Shown: positions 12,103 to 23,995 of the stretch, in pieces
Numbering within the stretch: position 1 is the stretch's first letter
How the letters are laid out: every line of letters begins with the position of its first letter
Translations under genes and position numbers: made by a program
The notes under the pieces: model-generated
Seen by the model: only the letters and a program-made list of their open reading frames with translations
What the model was told of the DNA's origin: nothing
Databases searched by the model: none
DNA from: Omphiscola glabra
Taxonomy: Eukaryota > Mollusca > Gastropoda > Lymnaeidae
Assembly: GCA_964017045.1 (NCBI GenBank)
Contig: OZ024796.1
Span: 22,591,510-22,655,509 of the forward strand
Reading direction: 5' to 3'
DNA length: 64,000 nt

Positions 12103-13170
12103 ACACGGTGTATTTCACTAAGCCCCTTACACTTATTAAATTTAACAAAGAGCTACTACGTAAATTAAAAATATAAATACAATTGTGTTCATATCATGCC
12201 ACAATGGCATTTATGTTCTTTATTAACTTCGTACTTATCTTTTGTTGTACCGACATTGTGCTAGCACCGATTCTGATATTGTGTTATGCCTAACTTGTAT
12301 AGTACCGGTAGTAAGTAATATTGTGTTATACCTAACTTGTATTTATTTTATATAGTGTTATAGCTAATTGATTTGGTAATTTCCCCATTACTATCAAAAC
12401 TTCTCATATAATTTCCAATATCTGATTTTGTAAGCGACACTATAGGCTTACACATGTGTCTAGCTATAGAAATGGAACCTACTTGCGTGTCTAATGTCTA
12501 CACATTGGTCTAGCTATAGAACCCAGTCGGTCTAATGGCTACACATTGGTCTAGTTATAGCCCCCAGTCGGTCTAATGGCTACACATATTATGATAAAAT
12601 AGGCTGAAGAAACTTTCTCAACAGCCGTGGTGATCAACAACAGGTAGATTAGTAAGATATTGAGATATACCAATTTGAGCAAAGCTAAAGAGGTCCACTG
12701 AATCAATACCTCCCCCTATCTCCCCATCCCTTCTCCGGTTCTTTGTATACAAATTATGACTTGGCAATGTTGAAGCAGCTGCAGTTGGGGGGGGGGGGGG
12801 GGGGAAAGGCCTTGCGCCATAACTGATAAATAAAAAAAAACTACTTTGAAAAAGGACGTAAGTCGATTTTTTCTGGCTAATCATTGGGTCGATGCTACTC
12901 TGATATTCACAGACATTCTGTATTCCTGAGCAGCCCAGGCCCTCGACAGTAGGGGGCTGATCTTCCGCATACTTCCTTCCAGCGAAGATATTGCGTTAGC
13001 CGGTGTAACCCTCCTATTTTGAATGAGTTAAAGCCGTTACTAACTTTGTTATTACGCGCGCGGATCTATTCCCATCAATGGACATGGTGCCAGGACGACA
13101 GATCAAGATGGCGCTCCATTTCCTTCACCAGGAAAAGTCAATATCTCAAACTTGGACAAGGAGGTCACCC
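12103..13170. other. Mostly unique AT-rich DNA with small repeats
   Basis: It contains an imperfect triple repeat at 12430-12590 (CTACACATTGGTCTAGCTAT), a poly-G run at 12787-12804, and no recognised gene. The open frames here have no domain features. Confidence 0.5.
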
Positions 13171-13350
13171 AAAGAAGGAATGTCTGAAAGAAATATACAT
13201 CACCAAAAAGAAGGAATGTCTGAAAGAAATATACATCACCAAAAAGAAGGAATGTCTGAAAGAAGTATACATCACCAAAAAGAAGGTATGTCGGAAAGAC
13301 GTAGGCCTATACATCACCATAAAGAAGGTATGTCGGAAAGACGTACACTA
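13170..13350. repeat. 35/36-bp minisatellite, 5 copies
   Basis: The unit contains AAGAAGGAATGTCTGAAAGA then ATATACATCACC. The fourth and fifth copies carry a GTAGGCC insertion or GACGTA changes. The open frames across it (KKECLKEIYITK) are a by-product of the 3n unit. Confidence 0.9.
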
Positions 13351-14365
13351 TCAAGTTTCAGGGGGAGGTATCTTTAAGTGTACGTTGATGAGCATCAAAC
13401 TTATTTTTTTCTTGTCAAGGAATAGAAGATGATAATCGTTGAACAAAAAAAAAATCTAAATACTTTTTTCTAGTTGTTCAAATGGGAAAACCTAGAGTAA
13501 AATATATCATCTCACATTGTTCAAATAATACCAACCTCAAGTAAATAGATCGCTTCATGCTGTTCAAATAGACCAACCTTAAGTAAATAGATCGCTTCAT
13601 GCTGTTCAAATAGACCAACAGTTTAACATTTACCAGATTATGTGCTGTTCACAATTGGTCATTAGTTAGTATAATAAATTTCCCTCTACCGCCCCATTTC
13701 ATTTCCATTTGACACGATCGTTGTCATGTTTCAAATTAAACAAACATTATTTTAATCTACTATAATCAACGTTCACATCGACTTATGAGGACTTAAAAAC
13801 ATATACAGCTAAATTGGGAAGCTATATAAAAAATATTTATTTTTATTTTTTATTATGAGAGGATGATAAATATTCACAAAATAATAGTTCCACTTTCAAC
13901 ATTAATGTTAAAAAACAACAACAAATTTTACATCTCCCCCCCCCCCCCGGGACCTAACAAGATTTAATATCAGGCATGAATGATTGCTACACGAACAGGA
14001 ACTGATCGCTTGGAAACAGTCTTCACAAATTGTTTGGCATGCAGAGCTGCAATGTCAGTTCACCATTATCTACATTACCGGAAGTTGACATTTACAGTAG
14101 GCGGAAATGAAGCTCATCTATTTATAGCGAAATCTAAGAGATACAAAAAAATAAAGTTGTTTTCCGAGGTAATGCTTTCGTGTGGTAAGCAGGAATAAAG
14201 CCCACACTGTGTAATCGTCCTACTTTTGTAACAACTAGAGGGAGATGTTTTCATTCTTACAGAGTTAAACAAAGAAATAGATTTGTTACAAAACGGCCGG
14301 AAAAATCCACGTACAGAATGAAAAAAAAATTGTTTAAAAAAAAGAAAGAAAGAAACGAACCATCC
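13350..14365. other. AT-rich DNA with a 42-bp triple repeat
   Basis: At 13495-13622 a motif ending AGATCGCTTCATGCTGTTCA is repeated about three times. Poly-C at 13937-13949. Nothing else is recognised. Confidence 0.5.
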
Positions 14366-14785
14366 TAAATCGTCCCACACATTAACCAAATACCGCCCTA
14401 CACACTTACCAAATGCCACCCCACACACTAACGAAATGACGCCCCACACATTAACCAAATGCCGCTCCACACACTAACCAAAGGCCTTCCCACACACTAA
14501 CCAAATGCCGTCCAACACACTTACAAAATGCCTTCCCACACACTAACCTAATGCCGTCCCTCACACTAACCAAAAGCCGCCCCACACACTAACCAAATGC
14601 CGTTCCACACGCTAAACTATTGCCGCCCCACATATTAACCAAATACCACCCCACACATAAACCAAATGCAGCCCCACACACTTACCAAATGCCACCCCAC
14701 ACACTAACCAAATAACGTCCCACACACTAACCAAATAACGTCCCACACACTAACCTAATGCCGCCCCACACACTAACCTAACGCC
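14365..14785. repeat. 23-bp minisatellite, about 18 copies
   Basis: The unit is close to ACCAAATGCCGCCCCACACA plus CTA, highly variable (GTCC, TTCC, ACCC; CTTACC, CTAACC). It is an older, diverged array. Confidence 0.93.
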
Positions 14786-15404
14786 GGTGCAACCCACTGG
14801 AGCTCACCCCCTGACCACGTGACCTCGCGACTACAATAAAGCAGCTTCAGACTGGTGATGAACAAGTCATAGGAAGAAAATTAAAATGCTAAGAAAGCCA
14901 GCCAGGGCCGTATTAATGAGCCAATATGAACCATCCTCCCGGCCTAGCTGGCAACCGAAATAATTCCCCCTCTCGGATCAATACAAGACACACTCACCCA
15001 CCCACCCACCCACACACACACACATAAGCACGCGCGCAGGCACTCACTCGGCCAGGCAACAGCAATATTTTAAGGGAAGATGTGAGGCAATGGGTCCACT
15101 GGTGGGGTTGTTGAATGTGTGGGCGCGTGCGGTATTCAAGTCTGTGAGAGTGGAGCACGGAGCACTGCTCCCCGAAATAGATCCACCGTAAACACTGGCT
15201 TCCATTTAAGTTCTCATTGCATGTAAAAACCAATAGAATATTCCATGTTTTAAAGGCTGTAACCATAAGTAGAGTTTTAAGACTGTACCACAGGTAGAGT
15301 TTTAATATGAATAAAACACAAACATTAATACTTGTTTTATGTAAACATTTAATTATCAGAAGCAACTCATCGGGGTGAACCCATCTTTAACATCGTTTCT
15401 TAAG

Positions 15405-15662
15405 CTTTCTATTATCAAGTATCGTTTATTCTTATTGTAACTTTCTATTATCAAGTATCGTTTATTCTTATTGTAACTTTCTATTATCAAGTATCGTTTA
15501 TTCTTATTGTAACTTTCTATTATCAAGTATCGTTTATTCTTATTGTAACTTTCTATTATCAAGTATCGTTTATTCTTATTGTAACTTTCTATTATCAAGT
15601 ATCGTTTATTTTATTGTAACTTTCTATTATCAAGTATCGTTTATTCTTATTGTAACTTTCTT
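15405..15662. repeat. 36-bp minisatellite, 7 copies
   Basis: The unit contains CTTTCTATTATCAAGTATCG then TTTATTCTTATTGTAA. The copies are almost identical; one lacks a C. The minus-strand frame (RYLIIESYNKNK) is a by-product. Confidence 0.95.
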
Positions 15663-15714
15663 CGGTAATACGGATCTGTGGTTGGCTGCAGACGACCCCT
15701 TTAATACTTGCTGT

Positions 15715-15870
15715 CCATGGGTCTACAACACCGAATCGACATTACTCTGTCACAGATAGAACGAATGGTCTACAACACCGAATCGACATCACTCTGTCAC
15801 AGATAGAACGAAGGGTCTACAACACCGAATCGACATCACTCTGTCACAGATAGAACGAAGGGTATACACC
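15715..15870. repeat. 47-bp minisatellite, 3 copies
   Basis: The unit contains GGTCTACAACACCGAATCGA then CATCACTCTGTCACAGATAG. A fourth copy is decayed. Confidence 0.9.
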
Positions 15871-16239
15871 ATTGTTTCAACAGCACTCTGCTAAAGATAG
15901 AACGCCAACTACTGTGGGTACCATTGTATAATCATCTTCGTTATTTTACAAATTGACAATATACAGTGTACTTTACTGACTGAGCAGCACTGGAACATCG
16001 AAGGACTGCACAAAATACCAGCAACTCTGAGCAACTAACATGAGCTATCAGTACGACACTACCAGCACTAACCAACTGAGGACTGTCAACGCACTATCAA
16101 TACGACACTAAGCACCCGAAGAGTGTCAAAGCACATTAACCAGAACTCACCAACACACTACAGCAACTCACCATCCTCCCGTGATAGAACACCACACCTA
16201 CACATCTCATGTTTATTTCAACCAATCAGTTGAGCCACA

Positions 16240-16455
16240 AAGTGTTCACCCTAACACCGTGATCCCCACCACAAAGTGTTCACCCTAACACCGTGATCCC
16301 CACCACAAAGTGTTCACCCTAACACCGTGGTCCCCATCACAAAGCGTTCACCCTAACACCGTGATCCCCACCACAAAGTGTTCACCCTAACACCGTGATC
16401 CCCACCACAAAGCGTTCACCCTAACACCGTGGTCCCTATCACAAAGCGTTCACCA
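16240..16455. repeat. 34-bp minisatellite, 6 copies
   Basis: The unit contains CACAAAGTGTTCACCCTAAC then ACCGTGATCCCC. The GTGTTC/GCGTTC and GTGATCC/GTGGTCC variants recur in a fixed order, suggesting a three-unit higher-order repeat. Confidence 0.9.
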
Positions 16456-16529
16456 TAACCACGTGATTCCCATACCTCGACAGTCGGAAACCCACGTCAA
16501 GGATTCAGAACTTAATTTTTTTTTTTCAG

Positions 16530-16815
16530 GTTTTGTATAACCTCTCCAGAGCTAAAACAGGTTGTATATAACCTCTTCAGAGCTAAAATAGGTTTTATAT
16601 AACCTCTTCAGAGCTAAAACAGGTTTTGTATAACCTCTCCAGAGCTAAAACAGGTTTTGTATAACCTCTCCAGAGCTAAAACAGGTTTTTGTAACCTCTT
16701 CAGATTTAAAACAGGTTTTATATAACCTCTTCAGAGCTAAAAAAGGTTTTATACAACCTCTTCAGAGCTAAAACAGGTTTTGTATAACCTCTTCAGAGCT
16801 AAAACAGGTTTATAA
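16530..16815. repeat. 31-bp minisatellite, about 9 copies
   Basis: The unit contains CAGAGCTAAAACAGGTTTTG then TATAACCTCT. The GGTTTTGTATAACC core is partly self-complementary. Confidence 0.92.
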
Positions 16816-16929
16816 TAAAATTATAGTTAAAAATAGTTAATAAAATAATCACAGAAAGATTTATACGTGGGAAAAAAAACAACCCAAGAAACAAACAAAC
16901 AAAAAACAAACCAAATTATCTTTCCTTAA

Positions 16930-17460
16930 TACAGAATACAAATGAAAGAACCCCTCAAAAAAAATTTGGCGTAAATCCTTTATAAAACGTAATAGTGAGC
17001 GATGGGGGGTGGGGCTAAAATGTGAAACAAATATACATACAAGAAATGCACTTTATAAGAATCCCAATTAGTGCTCTCTCTCTCTCTCTCCCCCCCCCCC
17101 CCAAGGCTCGCAATCGCACATTATTTTCACGCCCCTGAACTATATTAATATTCAATTCCCACGAGCAATGCAATTACACGGCACATTTGTTTCCCCAACA
17201 ATTTAAAAAAAACAAACAAACGAAATAAAAATTTTGCGCACCAAACGCACTTGCGATATTTAAAAAAAACAACAAAAGAATCTCATTTAGCGCAGTGATC
17301 TTCCCCTTGAAAACAGGATAAAATAGTTTTCGGGGTTGGGGCTAAAAATTTGATAGAATGTGTTGTCATCGGCAACGAGTCGATGTGGCAAGTTTCGGCT
17401 AGATAGGTTGAGAAAAAGTAGGTCAATTAGCCGTCCGAAGACTTTGTCAGTTCACCACCC
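16930..17460 (+). repeat. Dispersed repeat, copy 2
   Basis: This is collinear with the reverse complement of 6600-6900. Shared blocks include GCACTTTATAAGAAT, CAATTAGTGCT, a pyrimidine/poly-C tract, and AGGTCAATTAGCCGTCCGAAG at 17420. No open frame of note, so the class is unknown. Confidence 0.7.
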
Positions 17461-17559
17461 AGCCAGCCACCCACGAACGTTAGATCAGAACGCTGCCTGC
17501 TGTGTCTATTATGCACGAAGCTTCATATCAGAATCTATTGTACCTGTAGCATCATATCA

Positions 17560-18835
17560 AAATCTATTGTACTTGTAACTTCATATCAGAATCTTTTTAG
17601 CTCAATAAGAATATCTATTGTAATTGTAGCTTCGTATGATAATCTATTGTACTCGCTGCTTCATATGAGAATTTTTGTTGTACCTGTAGCTTCATATAAC
17701 AATCTATTGTACTGGTAGCTTCATATCAGAAGCTATTATACATCTAGCTTCATATCATAATCTATTATACTTTTAGCTTCATAATTGATATGAGAAACGA
17801 TTGTACTTGTAGCTTCATGTGATAATCTATAATATTGTACTTGTAGCTTCATATGATAATCTATAATATTGTACTTGTAGCTTCATATGATAATCTATTG
17901 TACTTGTAGCTTCATATGATAATCTATTGTACTTGTAGCTTCATATGATAATCTATTGTACTTGTAGCTTCATATGATAATCTATTGTACTTGTAGCTTC
18001 ATATGATAATCTATTGTACTTGTAGCTTCATATGATAATCTATTATACTTGTAGCTTCATGTGATAATCTATTGTACTTGTAGCTTCATATGATAATCTA
18101 TTGTACTTGTAGCTTCATATGATAATCTATTGTATTTGTAGCTTCATATGATAATCTATTGTACTTGTAGCTTCATATGATAATCTATTGTACTTGTAGC
18201 TTCATATGATAATCTATTGTACTTGTAGCTTCATATGATAATCTATTGTACTTGTAGCTTCATATGATAATCTATTGTACTTGTAGCTTCATGTGATAAT
18301 CTATTGTACTTGTAGCTTCATGTGATAATCTATTGTACTTGTAGCTTCATATGATAATCTATTGTACTTGTAGCTTCATATGATAATCTATTGTACTTGT
18401 AGCTTCATATGATAATCTATTGTACTTGTAGCTTCATATGATAATCTATTGTACTTGTAGCTTCATATGATAATCTATTGTACTTGTAGCTTCATATGAT
18501 AATCTATTGTACTTGTAGCTTCATATGATAATCTATTGTACTTGTAGCTTCATATGATAATCTATTGTACTTGTAGCTTCATATGATAATCTATTGTACT
18601 TGTAGCTTCATGTGATAATCTATTGTACTTGTAGCTTCATATGATAATCTATTGTACTTGTAGCTTCATATGATAATCTATTGTACTTGTAGCTTCATAT
18701 GATAATCTATTGTACTTGTAGCTTCATATGATAATCTATTGTACTTGTAGCTTCATATGATAATCTATTGTACTTGTAGCTTCATATGATAATCTATTGT
18801 ACTTGTAGCTTCATATGATAATCTATTGTACTTAA
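17560..18835. repeat. 29-bp satellite block, about 43 copies
   Basis: The unit contains GTAGCTTCATATGATAATCT then ATTGTACTT. The 5' border copies (17560-17870) are strongly diverged, while from 17880 the copies are almost identical apart from CATATG/CATGTG. This pattern of decayed edges with a homogenised core is typical of unequal exchange or slippage. Confidence 0.97.
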
Positions 18836-18894
18836 GCTTTAAGCTGTGTCCGTTCTCAGTCATTGTACTCCTGCTTCTGAATTTGGTGTCAACT

Positions 18895-19055
18895 CATACA
18901 TCTACGTGTCTCTAACTCATACAACTACGTGTCTCTAACTCATACAACTACGTGTCTCTAACTCATACAACTACGTGTCTCTAACTCATACAACTACGTG
19001 TCTCTAACTCATACAACTACGTGTCTCTAACTCATACAACTACGTGTCTCTAACT
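18895..19055. repeat. 23-bp minisatellite, 7 copies
   Basis: The unit contains CTAACTCATACAACTACGTG then TCT. Copies are nearly identical. Confidence 0.95.
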
Positions 19056-19157
19056 TGTTACAAGATACACATTTGTTTAGCAGTATGTCCTATCAGAGGA
19101 GATAGCCCAGCACATTCAACTTCCGGCACAATTAACACGTTTCGATGTCGATACTCC

Positions 19158-19325
19158 CCCATGTCTATTTTCCCCACCAAACGTCTATTTTCCCCACAAA
19201 ACGTTTATTTTCCCCAACAAACGTCTATTTTCCCCACCAAACGTCTATTTTCCCCACCAAACGCCTATTTTCCCCACCAAACGTCTATTTTCCCCACCAA
19301 ACGTCTATTTTCCCCACCAAAATGT
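19158..19325. repeat. 20-bp minisatellite, 8 copies
   Basis: The unit is TATTTTCCCCACCAAACGTC. Few variants. Two plus-strand frames pass through it and are not considered genes. Confidence 0.94.
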
Positions 19326-19563
19326 CCCTACTCCCCGTCCCTAAATTTAGGTATGCGCCACATTGTCTACCTGCATTTTGAATTCATAAATAATATCCTT
19401 TGGAGGGGCTCACTGTGACCTCTCCCAACACTTTTGCCCGGGAACCTTTGGCGCACTGGATTTCTTCTGCGACACCAACCCCAATCTAAGGAACAGTACC
19501 GGCACGTTTTAAAACAAAAGTCTTTGCAGATAAGTTAAGGGATAATTTAGGGGCATATGTTAA

Positions 19564-19698
19564 CTTAGCGTCAGTTCACACGATCAAATTTCTTTTTGGG
19601 GGAATTTGATCAAATAGTAATTTGAAAGTTGTGACAAGGCTTCATACACGAATTGCATCAAATGCTTGAAGGAAAATTTGATCGTGTGAACCGACCCT
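19564..19698. mobile_element. Short MITE with 20-bp TIRs and TTA flanks
   Basis: The inverted termini are GTCAGTTCACACGATCAAAT at the left and, reversed, GGTCGGTTCACACGATCAAA at the right. Both sides are flanked by TTA, compatible with a 3-bp target duplication as in PIF/Harbinger elements. There is no coding capacity. The assignment to Harbinger is an inference from the TTA flanks. Confidence 0.75.
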
Positions 19699-20570
19699 TA
19701 GAGCTGATTCTGTATTTATGATTGATATACCTAAAAGAGAATTCTTCTTATTTAAAGAAACAAACAAAAAGCAACAACACCCAAGTCACAATTCTTATGA
19801 ATAAATTAGTTACCAGATTTTTGTTTGATCTCTTTACAGCATTACATTTTTATAAGCCAAAACATGTCATTTTATTTAAAAAGTATACAAACTGTAAGGA
19901 CATTTAAATGTGTTGTATGACACCATAGGTTAGAATGAACAATGCATTTTTTGAAAGATGGTCACGAAGGAGATGTATAAACAAATAACCGGACCGAGGA
20001 GAAACACAAGCTGGCGAAACGCTCCGGAGGAGAGCACAAAGTCGTCTAGAGGAATACACATAACACATCCTATTGATATAAGTACTAAATATACGGAGAC
20101 AATGTTAAACCATTAGCCTCCACAAACTCATCAATTAATGCTCAACAATTAGACCATTAGCCTCCACAAACTCGAATTAATGTTCAACGATTAGACTATT
20201 AGATAATTAGACTATTAGATAATTAGACTATTAGATAATTAGACTATTATATAATTAGACTATTAGATAATTAGACTATTAGACTTCGTGGCGAAGCTGG
20301 AAAACCACGGAGAACAAATCTACCAGTCACATAAAAAAGGTAAATCCGGAAGTTTCCCGATTGGTCAATAAAGCCGTCCGTAGTTTACGGGCTACTGGGT
20401 TGGTTCTCTATCTTAAGTTAATCTTGCCAAGTTGGCCTTTAGATGCCTGGTCGCTGCGAGGGGCAGACGTCCATTCAGTCCATTACTCCTGGCCACCACA
20501 GCGACATTGGTTGTAGTGATTGGCTGGTTGGGTAAAACTGGGGTAAATTAATTTGTAGCGGTCAACAGCA
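19699..20570. repeat. Unique DNA with a 60-bp doublet and a 16-bp array
   Basis: At 20105-20185 a segment with CATTAGCCTCCACAAACTCA occurs twice. At 20188-20285 there are about six copies of ATAATTAGACTATTAG. The rest (19699-20100, 20290-20570) shows no gene. Confidence 0.8.
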
Positions 20571-20574
20571 CGGC

Positions 20575-21000
20575 AACTAGTCAGTAAACAGCACAGGCAC
20601 TACTCTGTCAACAGCATGGCCACTACTCTGTTAACAGCACAGCCACTACTCTGTTAACAGCGCAGCCACTATGTTAACAGCACGGTTACTAATCTGCCTA
20701 ACAGCACGGTGGTCACTACTACGACAGTATGGCCACTACTCTGTCAAAAGCAGGTTTATCATTATGCTCGTGTACTTATGACATTATACACCCCAATTTA
20801 CTTATGATATCATACATCCCACTGTACTTCTGACATTTTACATCCCACTGTACTCCTGACATCATACACCCCACTGTACTTCTGACATCATACATCCCAC
20901 TGTACTTCTGACATCATACATCCCACTGTACTTCTGACAACATACATCCATTTGTTCTTCTGACATCGTACATCTCACTGTACTGTACTAAAATACATCC
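20575..21000. repeat. Two adjacent arrays (about 23 bp and 25 bp)
   Basis: 20575-20760 holds about seven irregular copies around CTCTGTTAACAGCACGGCCA. 20765-21000 holds nine copies of a 25-bp unit containing CCACTGTACTTCTGACATCA. Confidence 0.9.
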
Positions 21001-21268
21001 CAGACACAACAAAAGAAAAACCACCAGTAATTATAAAATGACGTGTTGTGTGCAGCCCAAAAATCAATGCTGTGTGATATCGTCTGCCGCCGACAAGTCC
21101 AGCAGCCAGCTTAATGCGATGACGGCCTTGCCAGAAATGAGTCGGGAAAATGAAGACGAGGAGAAGGTTTGGACGGCTGGAGGACATACACTACTTGAAT
21201 GTGTCATTGTATGGGGCATCGTTTAGACTGTTATTGTATGGGGGATCATTTTGACTTATCGTATAGGG

Positions 21269-21398
21269 CTGTGGTCGGCAATCTCATTAGTCAAAAGAGC
21301 CAAAAAATCAGTAGGAGGATGATAAAAAAAATGTTGAGAGCCAAATTTATTTTCAAGAACCTATCAAGAACCATGTTCTTCGGATTTGCCGACCACTG
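21269..21398. mobile_element. hAT-type MITE, 130 bp, with 8-bp TSD
   Basis: The termini are CTGTGGTCGGCAA at the left and, reversed, CAGTGGTCGGCAAATCC at the right. It is flanked by GTATAGGG and GTATGGGG, an 8-bp target duplication with one mismatch, as expected for hAT. Internal blocks (GTCAAAAGAGCCAAAAAA, TTTTCAAGAA) match the element at 57974-58165. No transposase is present. Confidence 0.88.
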
Positions 21399-21544
21399 GT
21401 ATGGGGCATCATTTTGACTTTTATTTTATAGGGAATTATTTATAACTATTTTGTTGCTTCATTACCAATGTTAGTGTCTCCTGTCTCTTCTACTTTCATT
21501 TGTTTTTACTTTCCATTATTTGACTCAACCAATTTATCACTTTT

Positions 21545-21768
21545 TATGAGAAATACCGGGAGGACTTCTTGCATATCTTTGTATGAGAAATACCGGGAGG
21601 ACTTCTGCATAACTTTGTATGAGAAATACCGGGAGGACTTCTTGCATAACTTTTTATGAGAAATACAGGGATCACTTCTTGCATAACGTTGTATGAGAAA
21701 TACAGGGAGGACTTCTTGCATAACTTTGTATGAGAAATACAGGGAGGACTTCTTGCATCACTTTGTAC
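21545..21768. repeat. 36-bp minisatellite, about 6 copies
   Basis: The unit contains TATGAGAAATACCGGGAGGA then CTTCTTGCATAACTTT. The last three copies carry ACAGGG for ACCGGG. Confidence 0.93.
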
Positions 21769-22089
21769 CGATGCAATCTTTCTTTTTATCTTTTTTTTAA
21801 AAAAATCGTTATTTCCCCCTGAGTGTTCAAATGTAATAGTGAAGAGTTCATTTCCGATTCAACAGTGCCACCAGAGTAAACATCAAATGAACCTTAAATA
21901 TGAGAACCCCTGGATTTTCTATTTGGAGAAGTCTAAGGAATAGCAGGTTTCATTCACACAAACATTTCCCTTTGTCGCTACTCGTCTGAGGGCAAGAGGT
22001 TTCAGGTCTGCTCTTAGATCATGTCTTTGCTGCTGACGTCGAGAACAAACATTGATGTCCCCTTTTGTAATTGGCTTGGATTATGGCGA

Positions 22090-22560
22090 ACGTTTGAAAT
22101 ATATATGAAGGGTTGGAATCAAAGTGAAGGGTTGGAATGAAAGTGAAGGGTTGGATCAAGATGAAGAGGTGGAATCAAGGAGAATGGATGGAATCAAGTA
22201 ACGGCAAAGGGTTGGAATCAAAGAGAATGGTTGGAAACAAGACGGAAGTTTGGAATCAAGATGAAGGGTGGAATCAAGGAGATCGGTTGGAATCAAGATG
22301 AAGTGGCGGAGTCAAGGTAAATGGTTGGAATCAAGGTAAAAGGGTGGAATCAAGATGAAGTGGCGGAGTCAAGGTAAATGGTTGGAATCAAGGTAAAAGG
22401 GTGGAATCAAGATGAAGTGGCGGAGTCAAGGTAGATGGTTGGAATCAAGGTAAAAGGGTGGAATCAAGATGAAGTGGCGGAGTCAAGGTAGATGGTTGGA
22501 ATCAAGGTAAAAGGGTGGAATCAAGATGAAGGTTTGAATCAAGGCAATTGGTTGGAATCA
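22090..22560. repeat. 18-bp array with 57-bp higher-order repeat
   Basis: The basic unit is close to GGTTGGAATCAAGGTAAA. From about 22290, three-unit blocks (GGTGGAATCAAGATGAAG, TGGCGGAGTCAAGGTA, ATGGTTGGAATCAAGG) recur as a higher-order period of about 57 bp. The array resumes at 22992-23050, so the TIR element at 22595-22991 interrupts it. Confidence 0.88.
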
Positions 22561-22594
22561 TAATAAGGGGGAGAGACTGCAACTAGGTTAGCAA

Positions 22595-22991
22595 AAAGGG
22601 AAATGAGTAAAACGAAGTATGGGAAACCCTGAAAAAAAAAGGACAAGCCAGACTTATGGAACCTCGACACCACACGGCATGAACGTCATGTTTTCATTCA
22701 CATGTTGAGCCTTTGCCCCGACCCTCCACATCACGACCAATGCAGTGTGCTGACTTCTCCTCTTGTCTTTCCCTTTTTGCCTGTATTTAATCTCTCACCT
22801 ATGCTTATTTTCTGTTGCAATTCTTTTGCTGCCCTCTCGGTAACCACTTTTTAGCTAAGAGCTATTAAAAAAATTATTTCTGTTTTTTCTGTTGTTTGTT
22901 CGCTGACGAAGGGCTTCATGCCGAAACGTTCGTTGTTTTGTTGCGTTCCTTTTTCCATGTGTTCCCATACTTTGTTTTACTAATTTCCTTG
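22595..22991. mobile_element. TIR element, copy 1, inserted in the 18-bp array
   Basis: The inverted termini of about 30 bp are AAGGGAAATGAGTAAAACGA at the left and, reversed, AAGGAAATTAGTAAAACAAA at the right, each running on to GTATGGGAA. The interior includes GACGAAGGGCTTCATGCCGAAACG, a motif also met near the ends of other animal elements. There is no open frame. A shorter copy lies at 44380-44572. The superfamily is unknown. Confidence 0.78.
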
Positions 22992-23094
22992 GTTGGAATC
23001 AAGGCAAAATGTTGGAATGAAGGAGAGGGGTTGAAATCAGGGTGAATGGTTGGATATGGACAGATTAGGACACACGCTGTAGGATAAAACCTTG

Positions 23095-23342
23095 ACCAAT
23101 AATGGAAATATTTACACTGAACATATAATGGACATATTTACACTGAACAATAATGGACATATTTACACTGAACAATAATGGACATATTTACACTGAACAG
23201 TAATGGACATATTTACACGGAACATTAATGGACATATTTACACTGAACAATAATGGACATATTTACACTGAACAATAATGGACATATTTACACTGAACAA
23301 TAATGGACATATTTACACTGAACAATAATGGACATATTTACT
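23095..23342. repeat. 25-bp minisatellite, about 10 copies
   Basis: The unit contains ATAATGGACATATTTACACT then GAACA. It lies just 3' of the last recognised PDZ exon (23424). Confidence 0.94.
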
Positions 23343-23423
23343 AACCCCAGTCAGATAATCACTCCGCCAGCATCGACCTTCAAGGTCGCGCCAAGGAAGA
23401 AAATACCACACAAAGCAACTCAC

Positions 23424-23625
23424 CTGACGTCAGTGCCCAGTAGTGAGGACCTCCTCAGTATAGCCCTGGCCTGAGCATTGGTGATGCGTCTCAGACTTTC
23501 GTTGTTAATGGACACAATGTAGTCCCCAGGTTGAATGCGCCCGTCTATATCAACAGAACTGGGCTTGGCGATTGATTTCACCACACATCCATTGATGGCT
23601 TTATCCACTGCATCCACCGTCAGGC
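23424..23625 (-). CDS. Patj/Mpdz: PATJ/MPDZ-like exon: rest of PDZ6
   Basis: The exon is 202 nt. The acceptor is CCCCTCTTCCAG and the donor is GTCAG|GTGAGT. Two nucleotides complete Gly of the binding loop, 66 codons follow, and two nucleotides remain. It encodes LTVDAVDKAINGCVVKSIAK, then DGRIQPGDYIVSINNESLRR, then ITNAQARAILRRSSLLGTDV. The motif DGRI-x(2)-GD-x-I-x-SIN-x-ES and the helix TNAQARA-x-LRR are the signature of MPDZ/PATJ PDZ6. The final strand (ITYVP or equivalent) must lie in the next exon, which needs a phase-2 acceptor. I could not find it between 1 and 23423, where repeats dominate. Confidence 0.95.
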
Positions 23626-23689
23626 CTGGAAGAGGGGAGTTGTCACTATACCAACAAGAAGTCCTATTTTTTTTTCTTCAAATGAATTT

Positions 23690-23995
23690 TAATGAATAGT
23701 TGGATGCCCTTCTGTATGTGAATGGTTCATTTCTTACCTAAATGTTTGCTGCCCTTCTGTATTTGAATGGTTCATTTCTTACCTAAATTTTGGCTGCCCT
23801 TTTGTATGTGAATGGTTCATTTCTTACCTAAATGTTGGCTGCCCTTCTGTATGTGAATGGTTCATTTCTTACCTAAATGTTGGCTGCCCTTTTGTATGTG
23901 AATGGTTCATTTCTTACCTAAATGTTGGCTGCCCTTCTGTATGTGAATGGTTCGTTTCTTACCTAAATGTTGGCTGCCCTTTTGTATGTGAATGG
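23690..23995 (-). repeat. 45-bp array carrying exon end plus 5' splice site (6 donors)
   Basis: This tandem array has a 45-bp unit. Each unit is a copy of the end of exon 24164-23963 plus the first bases of its intron. The core CATTTAG|GTAAGAA (minus strand) appears six times at an exact 45-bp spacing, with exon-end positions 23963, 23918, 23873, 23828, 23783 and 23738. A seventh, decayed half-copy lacks the donor. Copies differ by a few substitutions (CTTCTG/CTTTTG; CGTTTC/CATTTC). The unit length is 15 codons. Only the first extra unit stays open; from the next unit a TGA interrupts the frame. Confidence 0.95.

Noticed and set aside
1..23423. Remaining 3' exons of the PDZ gene (PDZ7 onward)
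   Set aside because: I looked on the minus strand for the ITYVP continuation and for LGISIVGG-type loops in the non-repeat parts and found no convincing candidate. They may lie further away or be on another scaffold.
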